From Tubulanus polymorphus (taxonomy: Eukaryota > Nemertea > Palaeonemertea > Tubulaniformes > Tubulanidae), in the NCBI RefSeq assembly GCF_964204645.1, contig NC_134031.1, forward strand, positions 17,295,307 through 17,359,306: 64,000 bases of DNA. Direction: 5' to 3'. The notes beneath the pieces are model-generated. The model was given only the letters and a program-made list of their open reading frames with translations. It had not been told where the DNA came from and did not search any database. Shown here one piece after another: positions 38,183-49,812 of this stretch. Each line of letters begins with the position of its first letter. Position 1 is the stretch's first letter. The translations under genes and the position numbers were made by a program.

Positions 38183-38322
38183 GTTTATATTGTATGGTAT
38201 TCGTTTCATAGTTCGATATCATTTTGTAATGCATGTACCAGTAAATGTTTAAGTTTATATTGTATGGGTTTCGTTTCATAGTTCGATATCATTTTGTAAT
38301 GCATGTGCCAGTAAATGTTTAA
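38183..38322. repeat. Two-copy 70-bp tandem repeat upstream of PRDX6
   Basis: Units 38183-38252 and 38253-38322 match at all but a few positions (for example GTATTCG versus GGTTTCG and GTACCAG versus GTGCCAG). It lies about 75 bp upstream of the CRE-like sites of PRDX6. The high identity suggests a recent duplication. Confidence 0.9.
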
Positions 38323-38395
38323 AGGTATTCCGATAGCCAATGTGCGCATCTTTGAACCGCGATGCCATCTATATCATTGTAGAAATTCCAAAAGC

Positions 38396-38460
38396 TGACG
38401 TCATGCAATTGACGTCGTTCAATGTATAAAGAGCCTGACGCGAGCCACTAGTCGTGTCAC
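38396..38460 (+). promoter_or_regulatory. PRDX6 core promoter: CRE/MARE-like sites and TATA box
   Basis: TGACGTCA at 38396-38403 sits inside GCTGACGTCATGC, which matches most of the palindromic CRE-type Maf recognition element. A second TGACGTCG follows at about 38410-38417. TATAAA lies at 38425-38430. A start about 30 bp downstream, near GTCACACT at 38455-38462, leaves a 5'UTR of roughly 30 nt before the ATG at 38487. Motifs are seen directly; factor binding (CREB/ATF or bZIP Maf/NRF type) is inference. Confidence 0.6.
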
Positions 38461-38486
38461 ACTATCACTGACGGTATACCGGCATA

Positions 38487-40951
38487 ATGGCGAAGCTAGG
38501 AGAAGTGTTCCCCAATATCAAAGCTGAAACCACCGAAGGTGCAATTGAACTCCACGATTGGATCGGACCTTCGTAAGTAGCCTACGTACATGTCCCAGTG
38601 CCCTATATGGTTTCTTTTAGCATTTAACAATTTTTAAGAACATGGATCATATCTATCGATTTGTACAGTGCACGTTCTCTAGCTGGTATAGACTATATAC
38701 GATAGTGTACAAGAGAACTCGACAGTCGTGAGAGATTCATAAATAAACACTGTGCAGATGTTCTCTGTAAATTGCATAAAAACTATAAACTAATAACTAA
38801 TTCTGTATAGGCTTACGTATCATTGTAAGCCTTTATCTAATTTTGCAAGGACTCACAATGCGAATCGAATTCTTATTTTCACAGTTGATTGTCAAATGTT
38901 CAATTAATTATCGTTTTATTCGAAAGCATTACCTGCTTCGTAAGAATGTCTTCGACTTTTGAGATGACTATAAAAAAACATATTTGAAACGTATCATTCT
39001 TTAGATGGGCAATACTGTTTTCACATCCTGCTGACTACACGCCTGTCTGCACCACTGAGCTGGCCCGAGTCGTGCAACTACTACCCGAATTTCAGAAGCG
39101 TAACGTTAAAGTCATTGCTTTGTCATGTGATAGCGTTGATTCGCATCATGGATGGTCGAAGGTAAAACTGTGGTGCATGTACTGTGATTATTTGATTTTA
39201 TTCTAGAAATAAATTATGTATTTTGCATGTTGAAGGAAGTTGTTGATATATGTATTTACATTTTCTCTTCTTTGAATCAATAAATATATTCATAATATGT
39301 CATTTTATCGTTATATAATTTTTCAAAAGAATAAAGTTTCAGAGTCAATTGTTCATTCTTTCTGATTGAAGGATGTGATCGATTATGCCGGAAAGTCTGG
39401 GTCCACCTTGCCCTACCCTATTATCGCCGATGCCGATCGAAGTATCGTTACACAACTTGGAATGCTTGACCCCGATGAGAAAGATTCTAAGGGTCTACCA
39501 TTACCAGCCCGATGCGTAAGTCGGATAAACATATGTGCATTATATATACTTCTTGAATATGCATTTTAACTCCTTGAATACGTAGCCTACATTTATTTTA
39601 ATATCAACAGGTTTACGTTATTGGGCCAGACAAAAGATTGAAACTAAGTATTTTGTATCCAGCAACGACAGGCAGAAATTTCAAGTAAGTCGTTGGAAAC
39701 CGGTATATACTGAAAAGGTCACAAAGAGCTAAACTACTTTCTGGTTTAGATAGCGTTTTACATTGTATTATTTTTGTATTACTTTGACATTTATGTTTTT
39801 TCCAGAGCTTTCATTTCATGTTTTCACTCATATCATCGTGCATAAACACTTAATATTTTCCCGATGACTTCTGCGCACCCTTCTTCAAACTGTCCCTTAT
39901 CAATAACGATAAGATAATATTGCGTCAAGTGTATATGTCTGAAATCTGGCATTACGTATGACCTCTTGGGGTTATTATTTTGAGAAATTTTAAGTTCACT
40001 AAAAACCAAACCAAAGAACCTGGGCCCGGTTCCATAGTCACGGCTTAGACTTAAGATCAGTCTAAAACCGTTTTAGTTCTATAGTTAATCTCGTAACTTG
40101 AGACCCGTCTTAAGATTCAAGACCACTTTCCGACTTTAGTAAGTCTCAATTATGGAACTGACCCCGGGGGCTGGTTGCACGCCATGACTTAAGTACAAAA
40201 GTGGTCTTAAATCTTAAGACTGGTCTTAAGTTGTTAGATTGGCTATATAGGTAGAACTAAGTTGGTCTTGTACTGGACTTAAGCTTAGACTGATCTCAAC
40301 TGGCCCCAGGACTCGAATAGCTGTGCATTCATTCTAGTTACGCACTGTAGCAGAGACCTTCAGGTTCCCGAACTTCGGGTCTCCGCTGAAGAAGGACGAT
40401 GCATTGATTATATTGGGTACAGTCACCACTTGGCTTGGTCCAAAGTTGTTACAGCCTGTGGGCTCTGTGACTGCACCCTCACTTATCGCTGTAAAAACTC
40501 TGCATTTATATTGATCACTTCATTATCTTTAAGTGAAAGAATAAAAATGATTATCATTTTGTTATATCAGGGCGATCTCTACCTTTCCCTCGTCGCAAAA
40601 GTTAACAGTGATGATTCTCACTGAAATATTTCAATCGGTGTGACTTATTTAATTTTCCAGTGAGATACTGAGGGTCATAGATTCGCTACAGTTAACCGCT
40701 ACCAAGAAAGTAGCGACCCCCGTTGACTGGAAGGTAAACTTAATTGAGTTTAGAATGATTTCCAGTCGATCAGACATTAAACCAATCATTATTTATCGAT
40801 GTATTTCGTGTGTCTATTCCAGCAAGGGGACAAATGTATGGTGCTGCCGACTATCACTGGTGAAGAGGCGAAAGAACTCTTCCCTGAAATGAAAACGAAA
40901 GCGTTGCCGTCCGGAAAAGAATACCTGCGCATGACCCCTTGCCCGAAATGA
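38487..40951 (+). CDS. PRDX6: Peroxiredoxin-6 (1-Cys peroxiredoxin), six exons
   Basis: Exons: 38487-38572, 39005-39161, 39372-39515, 39611-39684, 40661-40733 and 40823-40951 (TGA at the end). They join in frame to 220 aa, against 224 in human. The enzyme reduces peroxides, including lipid hydroperoxides, with one catalytic cysteine, usually resolved by glutathione and GST-pi; it is mainly cytosolic. Seen: [12 protein letters not shown] with peroxidatic Cys44 and His36, then [22 protein letters not shown] and [11 protein letters not shown]. The phospholipase A2 triad of the human protein (His26, Ser32, Asp140) has counterparts His23, Ser29 and Asp136. The serine motif is GPSWA rather than GDSWG, so lipase activity is less sure. 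Cys129, in place of a human Val, is an extra cysteine. Intron 4 (976 bp) carries two adjacent MITEs. Confidence 0.96.
40022..40165. mobile_element. MITE copy 1 in PRDX6 intron 4
   Basis: The left end GGGCCCGGTTCCATAGTCA is mirrored by the right end, which reads GGGGTCAGTTCCATAATTGA on the minus strand. The interior is rich in CTTAAG and AGTCT words. About 144 bp, no ORF. Confidence 0.65.
40166..40310. mobile_element. MITE copy 2 in PRDX6 intron 4
   Basis: Abuts copy 1. The left end GGGGGCTGGTTGCACGCCA is mirrored by TGGGGCCAGTTGAGATCAG read on minus. The interior has the same CTTAAGACTGGTCTTAAG type palindromic words. About 145 bp. Copies 1 and 2 clearly belong to one family but differ in sequence, so they are not a simple recent duplication. 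Confidence 0.65.
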
Positions 40952-41733
40952 TTAGATTAAAGTAAAACTACTTTTGTCGAGCTGCTGGTGATTGCTTATC
41001 TTACGCCAAAAGACATAAATATCAAAATCTGTGATATATATCAAATACGTATATACAAGCTTGAGAATTCGATTATCACTTAAATATTGGCGCATAAATA
41101 ATCTTATGTACGAATGAATAGATTTGTGAGGTTATAGTCTTCTACAAATGTTCTTCTTTGTTGTTAGTCTAGTTTATCTTCTCTACCGTCTAGGCCCTAC
41201 TATGAAACAGGGGGGAAGATTTAGCGACCTTTAGCGTGACCTTCTTTTCATCACAAAAGCAGAAAAGGGCACATTTTTACAAGACTAGATAATTTTTCAA
41301 CGAAAAGGCACGTCATTCTTCAGGATCTCGTCTTTAATGCCTATGGAAACTACATCTCAATGCAGCACTTTCCAGAAATCACCTTGCAACAGGACATTTA
41401 CAAGAGGACATTTAGTGTACCCAAGATGCAGAACGGAAAGGACCCCAAGAACCTCTTGTTTGTTGTGGATCATATGTTCTGCTACCATCAACAGTGGTCC
41501 CTGGATTCGCTTAAAAATATAGAATTTCTATGAATCTTAATCTTTAAATGACACACTATTCGAACGATAAAACCCGACCAGTCGCAAGAAATTTCTTAAT
41601 GAAATTTCCCTACGGTTCGTCTCCATTAAAGTGATTCGTGCGGCATTGACTCAAATAGATGGCGAAATAGTGATAGTTCATGAAATACGAACAACACAAA
41701 TGGTTGCAACATGGGAACCAACTAACTTCGGTA

Positions 41734-41757
41734 GACGTATAAACTAGTTTATACGTC
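41734..41757. repeat. Perfect 24-bp palindrome
   Basis: GACGTATAAACT followed directly by its exact reverse complement, with no spacer. Origin unknown; it could be a footprint of a transposon end or a chance palindrome in AT-rich DNA. Confidence 0.8.
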
Positions 41758-44700
41758 CATGCTTGGGGAAATCAGACTGTCGTCAGAATACTCCACGATT
41801 ACTCCTGCACACATTGCACGTGGGCCCAGTGCCCTCCAAGTTGTTTCTAAGTTCAGCCCGCAATTTCAAAGGCTTGCGCTGGATCCATCACTTAACATCT
41901 TTTAGTTATTCTGAATTGCGAAAATGACCTTATTTTATAAAGTAGTTAAATGAAAATGAATCATCATTATATATCAAAAGAGTGAACCGTATTTTCAGAA
42001 ATCGAGAGTAAATGATTTTGTTCATTCTCGTGTCATGCACATTCGTGAATCAAAAAAATAATGGATATGAAATGCCACGAGAAAAAGTCTAAAAAATGGT
42101 CCACAATATCCTAGTAGTCTTCTTCAGGCCCGAAATACTAGTGACAAAATGACTATCCTTTTTTCTAAGCGTGGGATTTTATACTATCGTTACAACACGA
42201 ACTGTTTCATCAATGGTTAAAAAAGATACTTGAATTTCTCCGTGCAACGAAATCCCATCAAAGAGTTTCAAAGCTTCGCGGTTGCGTGACGGGCTCGTTT
42301 TACTTCGACGTCACGTGAAATTTCATCGTTGAGAGCAAAAACCCGATTCTTTTAAACTTTATCTCAACGACGCGAAATTGATCTCGCAACAAAGCGACGC
42401 ACGAAAGACATGTAAGCCATCATCGGTATTAGTTGATCTCGCAGGCTGCGACTATAACGGAAACCCGATACGAAACGTTCCCACGTATATCCACACGATC
42501 ACGCCACTGAAAATTCGTCTACACAATAGATGTTTTCTTTTTAATTAAGTGGAAAGAGATTTTACGTAAGGAACAAATTGATGGCATTTTCTGACTCAAA
42601 TCATAAACGAAATTATCTTCAGATGGGTCTCGACGCTTGTGAGGTCAAGAGATGTGCATCGGGATATAGTTCGTGAGAGTTCCAAAGCGAAAAAGCATGA
42701 ACAGAGAACGCTAACCTCGGCCTACGAGCAATTATCTCAAATTGAGTCAAATTTTGGTTTAAGTGAAAAAATTGCTCGTAGCCTCGCCTAACTCGACAAG
42801 CTGGGCCGGAAAAATTGGTCCGAGGTAAGCGTAAATACGTAGGGAGCCAGAAAAATTATTTCCGTTTCGTCCGAGTAGGTACAAAATCCTGAGGTGGTCA
42901 TGTCCAAACAAGAAAAAAAGGTACTAATGGGTTTTTTTTGGTGGGGGGGGGGAGGGGTAAGGTATATATGCATTCGAAACCACAAAAGTTTACGATCTCC
43001 TTAATTATGAAAAATAACTCGTCGCCTCGAGGAGTAGATACGTCGGAATTACCCTTATTGTTCCTGCATTATTTCATAGCCGAGCAACGGAAAGAATATC
43101 CGTGTGTGACGTTTGCCCTTCGTACATGGTTGAACGCATTAAATTCGCTTTCATTACCGAGCATTCATGACGGCTAAATGGGGCCAAATCAGCCGGCTTG
43201 TACTTGGAAAATGCCTGCAACAGAAATTCAAGAGAAATTCTCAACAGACTGTACCCGTTGATTGGGGGACTAGGCGGATTTTTCGTTAGAGCGATTGTTG
43301 GCGCGCGCGAGACACCGGTTTTATGTATTATGTGTGTAGCCCTATGTCTACGTTCGGCTGAACGTTTTGTTAGTATTTGCTAACGAAAGAAATCCGCGCC
43401 CGAGTCCATAATGGCTTCTAATTAATCATTAAGCCCATTGAAAAGCCCCCATACGCTAATGGAGAAGTAAGAATGCCCTCTGATCAGTCCTTGTACAAAC
43501 AATCGCTAGGAATTGCTGATTAACGCTATTCACTGATCTTAGCTCGTTAAAACGAGAATGAAGTTTGATCAGTTTTGCCCAGGAGGCTTCCATGTATCTT
43601 CCTACAGTAACAGCGCGTCTTGCGCACCAATACAAGACTATCATGAGGTCAGAAAGCTCGCTTTTAAATTTCCGGGGTTGTTTTCGACAATCAGGGTATG
43701 CTTGCGCTGAAAGACTTATACAAGATTCAGCACGACCATCAGACAACTTTCTAATCTGTCACTCTTCTCTAAAAATAGAAGGAATGTAGAAATACTTAAG
43801 AACTTTTAACCATTGTTTTAGGGATATGACTTTCCTTAAATACATACATGTATATACAGTAGTGAATTACGGAGAAATAATTGTTCAGAAATTGCAGTCT
43901 TTACCACAAGATGGCGTTGCCGACGGCCGCGACTTCTCAAATAGACCGCTAATTGGTTTATTCATGTTAAGTCATATAATACTTACATACGGTTCAATTC
44001 AATTAGGAACTCGATTAGTAAATGGAAAGTATGTCTGGATATGACAACCAACGCCCAAATTGCTGGTAGAATTGACGTCAAAACCTGCTATTTATAATCG
44101 CCCGTAAAACGCAGCACACAAAACTCCATTGAATATCCATTTAGTTTTATTGAACATTTTAAACGATAATTCCAATCAAGTTGTTTTAGGCGAATGTATT
44201 GGTGTTCAGGTCTTTTGTAGATTTGTATTATACTTGTATAAGACGTTGTGTAGGATGTGCGATAACAAAAATATTCTACTTATTCTTTTAATCAGGTCGA
44301 CAGTTCGACGATCTCTGAAATATGCGGTTATTTTTTTCTAATTTATTGTTCACACATTCCGCCGTCCAAACACCTTCGCAGAACTAATCACGTGGACCAG
44401 CAGTTCATTATCTTGATTCGGTCTATTCGATTGACGGGGTGGGAGGGAAATCATTATCTTCATTCATGACTCACTAACTGACGAAGCTAATGGCTGCTTT
44501 ATCAAGCAATAGCTGCAACCGCACCAGGCTCACAACCTTCCAGTCAGCCGAGCTGTACACATCAACCGCTCTTCGTATTAATAATCGCACTTTTTTACTA
44601 CCAAATCAATGATATAAAAAAGAACGTCATTCTAGAATTTACTGGAGTTATCATAGATTCAGTGCCTGTTTTAATTTTTTCGCTTTTGGTGACGGATGAG

Positions 44701-44916
44701 TTTTCAGATTCAACAAGTTATTATCGAGTTGTCCAACCAGCTGAGTCGTGCGTTATTCCATCAAGTTCAGTGACTTATAAGAGTGGATTTAATTAGTTCA
44801 ATTGGCAGATGTCACATTCGACGAACTTAGAACAATAGGGTAAGACGTTTAAAAACTTCATTCTTTTTTCTGGAGGCTAGAGGAGTGAAAGTTCTCTAGC
44901 TCGTTACACGTGGAAA

Positions 44917-44928
44917 GGGGGGGGGGGG
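44917..44928. repeat. Poly-G run
   Basis: Twelve consecutive G residues. A similar ten-G run lies at 42943-42952. Such runs are unusual in this AT-rich window and prone to length error. Confidence 0.8.
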
Positions 44929-45538
44929 AACTAGTAGAACTATTTTCTTGATAAACTGACGATTCATTCGAATAACCAACACAGCAGTAGTGCTTATACA
45001 TACAGAATTAGGACGTCATTTTCTTGACGAGGTGCATTATTCATAATACGCAACATAAAACTATACCGAATACAATAATAACAGTGTGTACATGAGTTGA
45101 TTTATTAATAGTATATGTATATGATTTCCTGATTGCAATTAGGGTGGTTTATGTACACCGTACCGAACTGGTTTGGCCCGCCGGTAGATTTCTAGGGGAA
45201 GAGTTCTGAAGTCATTCTCCCGGCGCCGTTGTTTACTTAGCGTAGAAGTAAAAATATCTGCAGCGTTGTTGTGACTGCGTCGATAGTAAAAAGATCGCGC
45301 ATATAGACTAGTAGTGTCATTACCGGCAGTATATAGTAACGTGTGGAGTGTGGAGAAACCCATTACAGCGGTACTGCTAGCTGGAAAACGATTAGGCTAC
45401 TGACTTGCGCTGTACTTTGCATAGCTGATGGGTCTTTTAGAAGCATAACGGGGCGCGTCCACGCTATATCGGACACTCTTGGTTTGATATATTACAGCAC
45501 TTGCGCACCTGAGAAACTTGACTTGTTTTTTTGTTGTA

Positions 45539-45960
45539 GCTGTGATTCGGATAAGTCAGTACCAATGCACGCCATGGACAACCAGCTTCCTCCGCACGAT
45601 CCGTCGGACCCAAATCTAAACGGTAAGACCATTTACAATATTCCATTCCAGTGGGGGAAATGCTACAAAGCTCTCGGGATCATAGTTGAAAACTCCTTTG
45701 GTGGTGGACATTTCTACGCCATGGAACTTCACTTGTATCCATTCACTGAAATCAAAGTTTCTAGTCTCGACGTGTGCATTGAGAGAGGGGGTTCACTTGT
45801 TCGTGCATTATCTACCCGAGCCATTTCTTGAAAACAGTTGGGCCGGGTCCATTCAGTTGGCTAATACTGGAGACCCGTTGACATCTGTGGCTGGATCATT
45901 TGCATGGTTTTGCGAGGCCACAGTTGGTCGGACAACCCAATCAAGTACAAATCAAATATA
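45539..45960 (+). pseudogene. Possible broken coding remnant, function unknown
   Basis: A polypyrimidine tract and TAG acceptor end at 45538. The following frame gives MDNQLPPHDPSDPNLNG, GKCYKALGII and GGGHFYAMELHLYPF before losing sense near 45790. From there the next frame continues to look protein-like (HLFVHYLPEPF, then TGDPLTSVAGSFAWFCEA) until TAG near 45960. This pattern suggests one frameshift in an old exon or retrocopy. A donor-like GGTAAGA at 45621-45627 is an alternative exon end. I do not recognise a family. It could also be non-coding chance. Confidence 0.25.
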
Positions 45961-47550
45961 GTTCATTACATTGAGCACGAGGGAAATTTATGACCATTAG
46001 TCGGAGCAGCACTAATGATCTGACGATGACCAAGGGATGTCGCCTATATAGTAAATGCAACGCCAGGTCTTCGTCTGGATCTTGCCATACCTTTCAACCG
46101 TACTGGAACGTGTTGGAATAAAAAACACAGCGTTGAGATTTACAATATTGCGTAGCAATCAACTCAAAACTCTGTTCTTGTTTGTTCTCATAAATTATCG
46201 GTAAACATTATTAGAATAAGTGTGTATGTTTTCGTACGTGTACTTTTCATATTATATAGCGCATTGCTGTATACGCTCTGACTGAATTGGGTTAATTGGT
46301 GAGAAGCGCGAATTTTCGTGTTCAAATATTCAGGTTATTGATATTCAAAAATAGTTTTTCGAAGATGACAGTCAAGTTTAATCAGCATACACGTATAATC
46401 GGGTTCATTAATCTCTCGGCTTTTATCGCCGTTGATGAATTAATTCAGTTTATACGAATGAATCAAAATACTTGTTATAGAACATTAAGCTGAACTACAA
46501 GCCTTCGTCTGAATAAATAGCCGTAACAAAAGGCCTTAATACAGCAAGTTAATGGCATATCGTAAAATTTAATAACACTCGCTAAGTGGCATGCGGATTG
46601 ACTTCGAATCTGATGACCTCGCTTTTATACACTTCGCTTCTAATAATACCTCTTTTGAATGGATTGTGTGTTCGTCTATTGCAGTGTCTGTCGAAATCTT
46701 TAATGGGTTTTTAGAAGAGTTTAATTACTTTTTTTCGGCGGCATGATTGCCAACGAATTTCAACCGAATAGACGTTTTCAATCGGCGACCGTTAGTTCGA
46801 GATATTATACCGGGCTATTATTTTATGTCTCCGCGCTAAAATTGGACCAATTCAATGCGAGAAGTTTCCTTCGGCGCGCAGGTGGAATAATAAAGTTCTT
46901 TTTGTCGTTAGAGTCAGTCGGGTGCGATGAAAAAAATCATCATTGTTCCCTTTCAAGTCAATAGCAAACCATATATGTATTTATATACCCTCGCCACAAC
47001 GCCGAAAGGTCGTTTAGCCTATACGGATTTTATTAAGATCTGTCTGTTTGGGAAAGAGTGTTACAGTTTTAGAGATCGAGCATCCACCTAGAGAATAAAT
47101 TCAACGATAAAATGGGGCCAGAATCCCGATGAAATATTTATCATTATATCATATTTTCATACAGACATGTTCGCCTTTTAACGACTTTGATCGAGCTTTG
47201 GGAGAAGTTCATGTTCCACCAACCACCACACGCGTTCCCGGGGGTGATATTCGTTAGGCCGGACTTGGAGAGCCCTAATTTGTTCATGAGCTCTATCCTC
47301 TCAACAAAGTCATTATCGTTCAAAATATTCTCTCAAATAGCTTTTTTCCCATTATCGCCGACGACAAAACGCATTCATCGCAAATTCCTTCGAAATTCTT
47401 TGCGCAAATTGAAACCTGGTCCGTTTTATATTAAAGCACGCCACCACTTTATTAGTACAACAACGAAACGAGCGAATTGAAAGCCAACTTAACGATCATT
47501 AAGCCGAACCTATTGAAATTTGTCCATTAATTCGACTATTGTGATGGACC
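45961..47550. other. Non-coding stretch, no gene seen
   Basis: Only short open frames without splice context or family resemblance. Confidence 0.5.
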
Positions 47551-47678
47551 GGCAGCTGCGAACAGCTAGCGCGCCGAGAGGCTCGGCTTCTCAATGTATG
47601 GGAGAGCAGATCGCGCTTCATTTAATACCAGACTCATGAGATGAGCTGTCATTCAGTGAACGGAGGTAGCGCACAACG

Positions 47679-47703
47679 CACACACACACTCACACACACA
47701 CAC
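47679..47703. repeat. (CA)n microsatellite
   Basis: CA run with one CT interruption, followed by a purine-rich GAGAGGAGAGAAAG stretch. It lies inside the possible 5'UTR of the candidate exon at 47816. Confidence 0.85.
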
Positions 47704-47815
47704 GACAGATAGAGAGGAGAGAAAGCTCAAATACAGGACACTTTATGAGAAACTCTGTGCGGACGGACAGGATTTTATACGTTAGATACGGATTATTCAA
47801 ACACTCTAGACAAGA

Positions 47816-47843
47816 ATGAACGGGCTACCGATTAATATACAAG
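47816..47843 (+). CDS. Candidate first coding exon of a gene running out of the window
   Basis: ATGAACGGGCTACCG and on to CAAG|GTACGTGG: nine codons (MNGLPINIQ plus one base), then a good donor. The 260 bp before it look like a 5'UTR: higher CpG, a CA repeat, a GAGA-rich stretch and a CATTCAGT initiator-like word at 47650. The next exon was not found in the remaining 16 kb, which is TAAT-rich and could be a long regulatory first intron. This is a signal-based guess; the protein family is unknown. Confidence 0.25.
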
Positions 47844-49812
47844 GTACGTGGTGTAATGTCAGACTAATAATGTCGTCATGTCGCGTATATTGCTAAAGCA
47901 CGAGTCATTGTCAACACGCTCTTTCTCCGTTGATATTACAACAGCGTTCAGTCTCGAATGAAGATGCGCGTGTGATGCTTACAGTTTTATAATGACAAGA
48001 TCGCGCGTGTGAACGCTTACCGCATGACTTACCCTTCAATGTTTTGCATTCAGCGCCCTCTGTGGCGGCGAAAATGCACATTGCCACGAACAAGATTCGT
48101 ACCCACTTTACAATACTTGCATATACGTGCACTATTTCAGTAGTTTGAATTCGTTTGATGGGAGCACACGCCCTTTACTAATGAGAAGTCCATTTTCATT
48201 AGTATATTGATACTGATTGTGATATTTTTTTCTTTATATGTATCATTACAATGGCGTTATTTCGTAAATGGCCACGTCGTTAGTATAATACTAAACATAT
48301 CCCCAATGTACGATACGCTCCCCGTATATCGTGGTGCACACATAATGACTATAATCTACAACTACTGTGGGTTCATTAATTAATCCATTTACTAATTAGT
48401 TTCGATTGTAATCGCGGTCAAGACCGGGTAAGTTAATTCGTGGTAGCTAATGCGGACATACTTGCGCATAGTGGGCGCTATAATGCATTAAATAGAGCTC
48501 GTGACGTCAAAAAGGGGTCCATGCTTGGCGTAGGCGATTTAGGATGTATGACTTTCATGAAAGACATGTTGAGAACATGAATGTTGACAAAATGAATTCA
48601 TTATATTTGATCCCGGATGTGGGTAAATTAAGCCTTCGAATTATCAACAACACCTGGTTTTGATATTGGAGATATGGAAGGGGTTCATCATTAAGCGGCC
48701 AGTTCCACATTAATAAGGTATAGGGCAATCATTCGATTGGCCTACACGATATAACCACGCTCACGATGTTTTATGAGTTATCAGCCATCGCGCTCGTTCA
48801 TAAACCAGGCATGCAGTAAAGCTAATGAAAAACACGAAATATCGCCGTAAAGTCATCGTGAACAGCCACTTGAAAGAAATTCCCCAGGAAATAATCAGGG
48901 TTAGCTATGCCCTAACCAAATAGTAAACGCAAATCCGTATTACAGAATAGGAAATCAAGCCGGGTGTAGTTTTTTGAGTGTGTGTGTGTGGTTGCAATCT
49001 GAATAAGTCGGCCGTATATGAATTTCTAAAATTGAATGGCTGCAGGCGTTAAAAACATAGTTCAGGTAATTACCATCTCACGAAGGAAGTTAGACATCGT
49101 GCGGTGCATAGTAACTCAAGTGATTAAAACATGGATGAATTGGTCCGGTATATGTACCGTGTTTTAGATTGACAGTCGTGCCGTTCGGATAAATATTTTT
49201 TCAGTAAATACGTTTCTGTAGTTCGTATACATATTTGGGGTTTGTGATGCATGTTTTGTCATTGGTTGGCTGCAAATAATCTGAGGTTGTCACGAATTGG
49301 TCATTCTCACAGTATATATCGCATCCTATATCTATAATGTAGGCGTATTGATGTTGATAGTATAACGTCTTGTGGTTTTGGGAAATTTTCCATTTCGTTC
49401 ACGTCCGTAGTAAATTCACCGGGCATATATAAATCACAGAACGACGAAGCATCCCGCAAGTCAAAAAGATGATATAACATCGTACACGTACTATATACGC
49501 ATTCATTCTATAATGCTCGATTTTCCATTCACTCAAACTCCTCATCCTCCCTCCAAGAGGCAACTCGCAGATCAATCATTTTTTGAAAGCTCGAATAAAA
49601 ACTGTGAGCGTGCTCTCCTTGGGTTTGATTAGACGTTCGTCGAGGTAATTGTGCGCCGCCATTGTGTCCATTCTTGTCTCGACAAATAACAGCCGAAATC
49701 GAATTATGCTCGGCAGCAATTTTTGTCTTGTTAATAAAATTATGATCACGTGTTTCGTCTCACGCGGACTAGGCGCCCGAGTGCGGCGTAGTCGTTTTTG
49801 AGGGAGGAAAAG
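47844..49812. other. Non-coding stretch, TAAT-rich
   Basis: Many homeodomain-core words (ATTAAT, TAATTA, TTAATTAATCC). No exon that can be supported; a leader-peptide-like frame on minus at 48010-48132 is discussed under findings. Confidence 0.45.

Larger units (their letters stand above)
40952..45538. other. Non-coding stretch downstream of PRDX6, no gene seen
   Basis: Contains the PRDX6 3'UTR, a perfect 24-bp palindrome (41734-41757), a foldback with 12-bp arms (42722-42733 and 42770-42781) and G runs at 42943-42952 and 44917-44928. No exon with convincing frame and splice sites. Confidence 0.5.
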
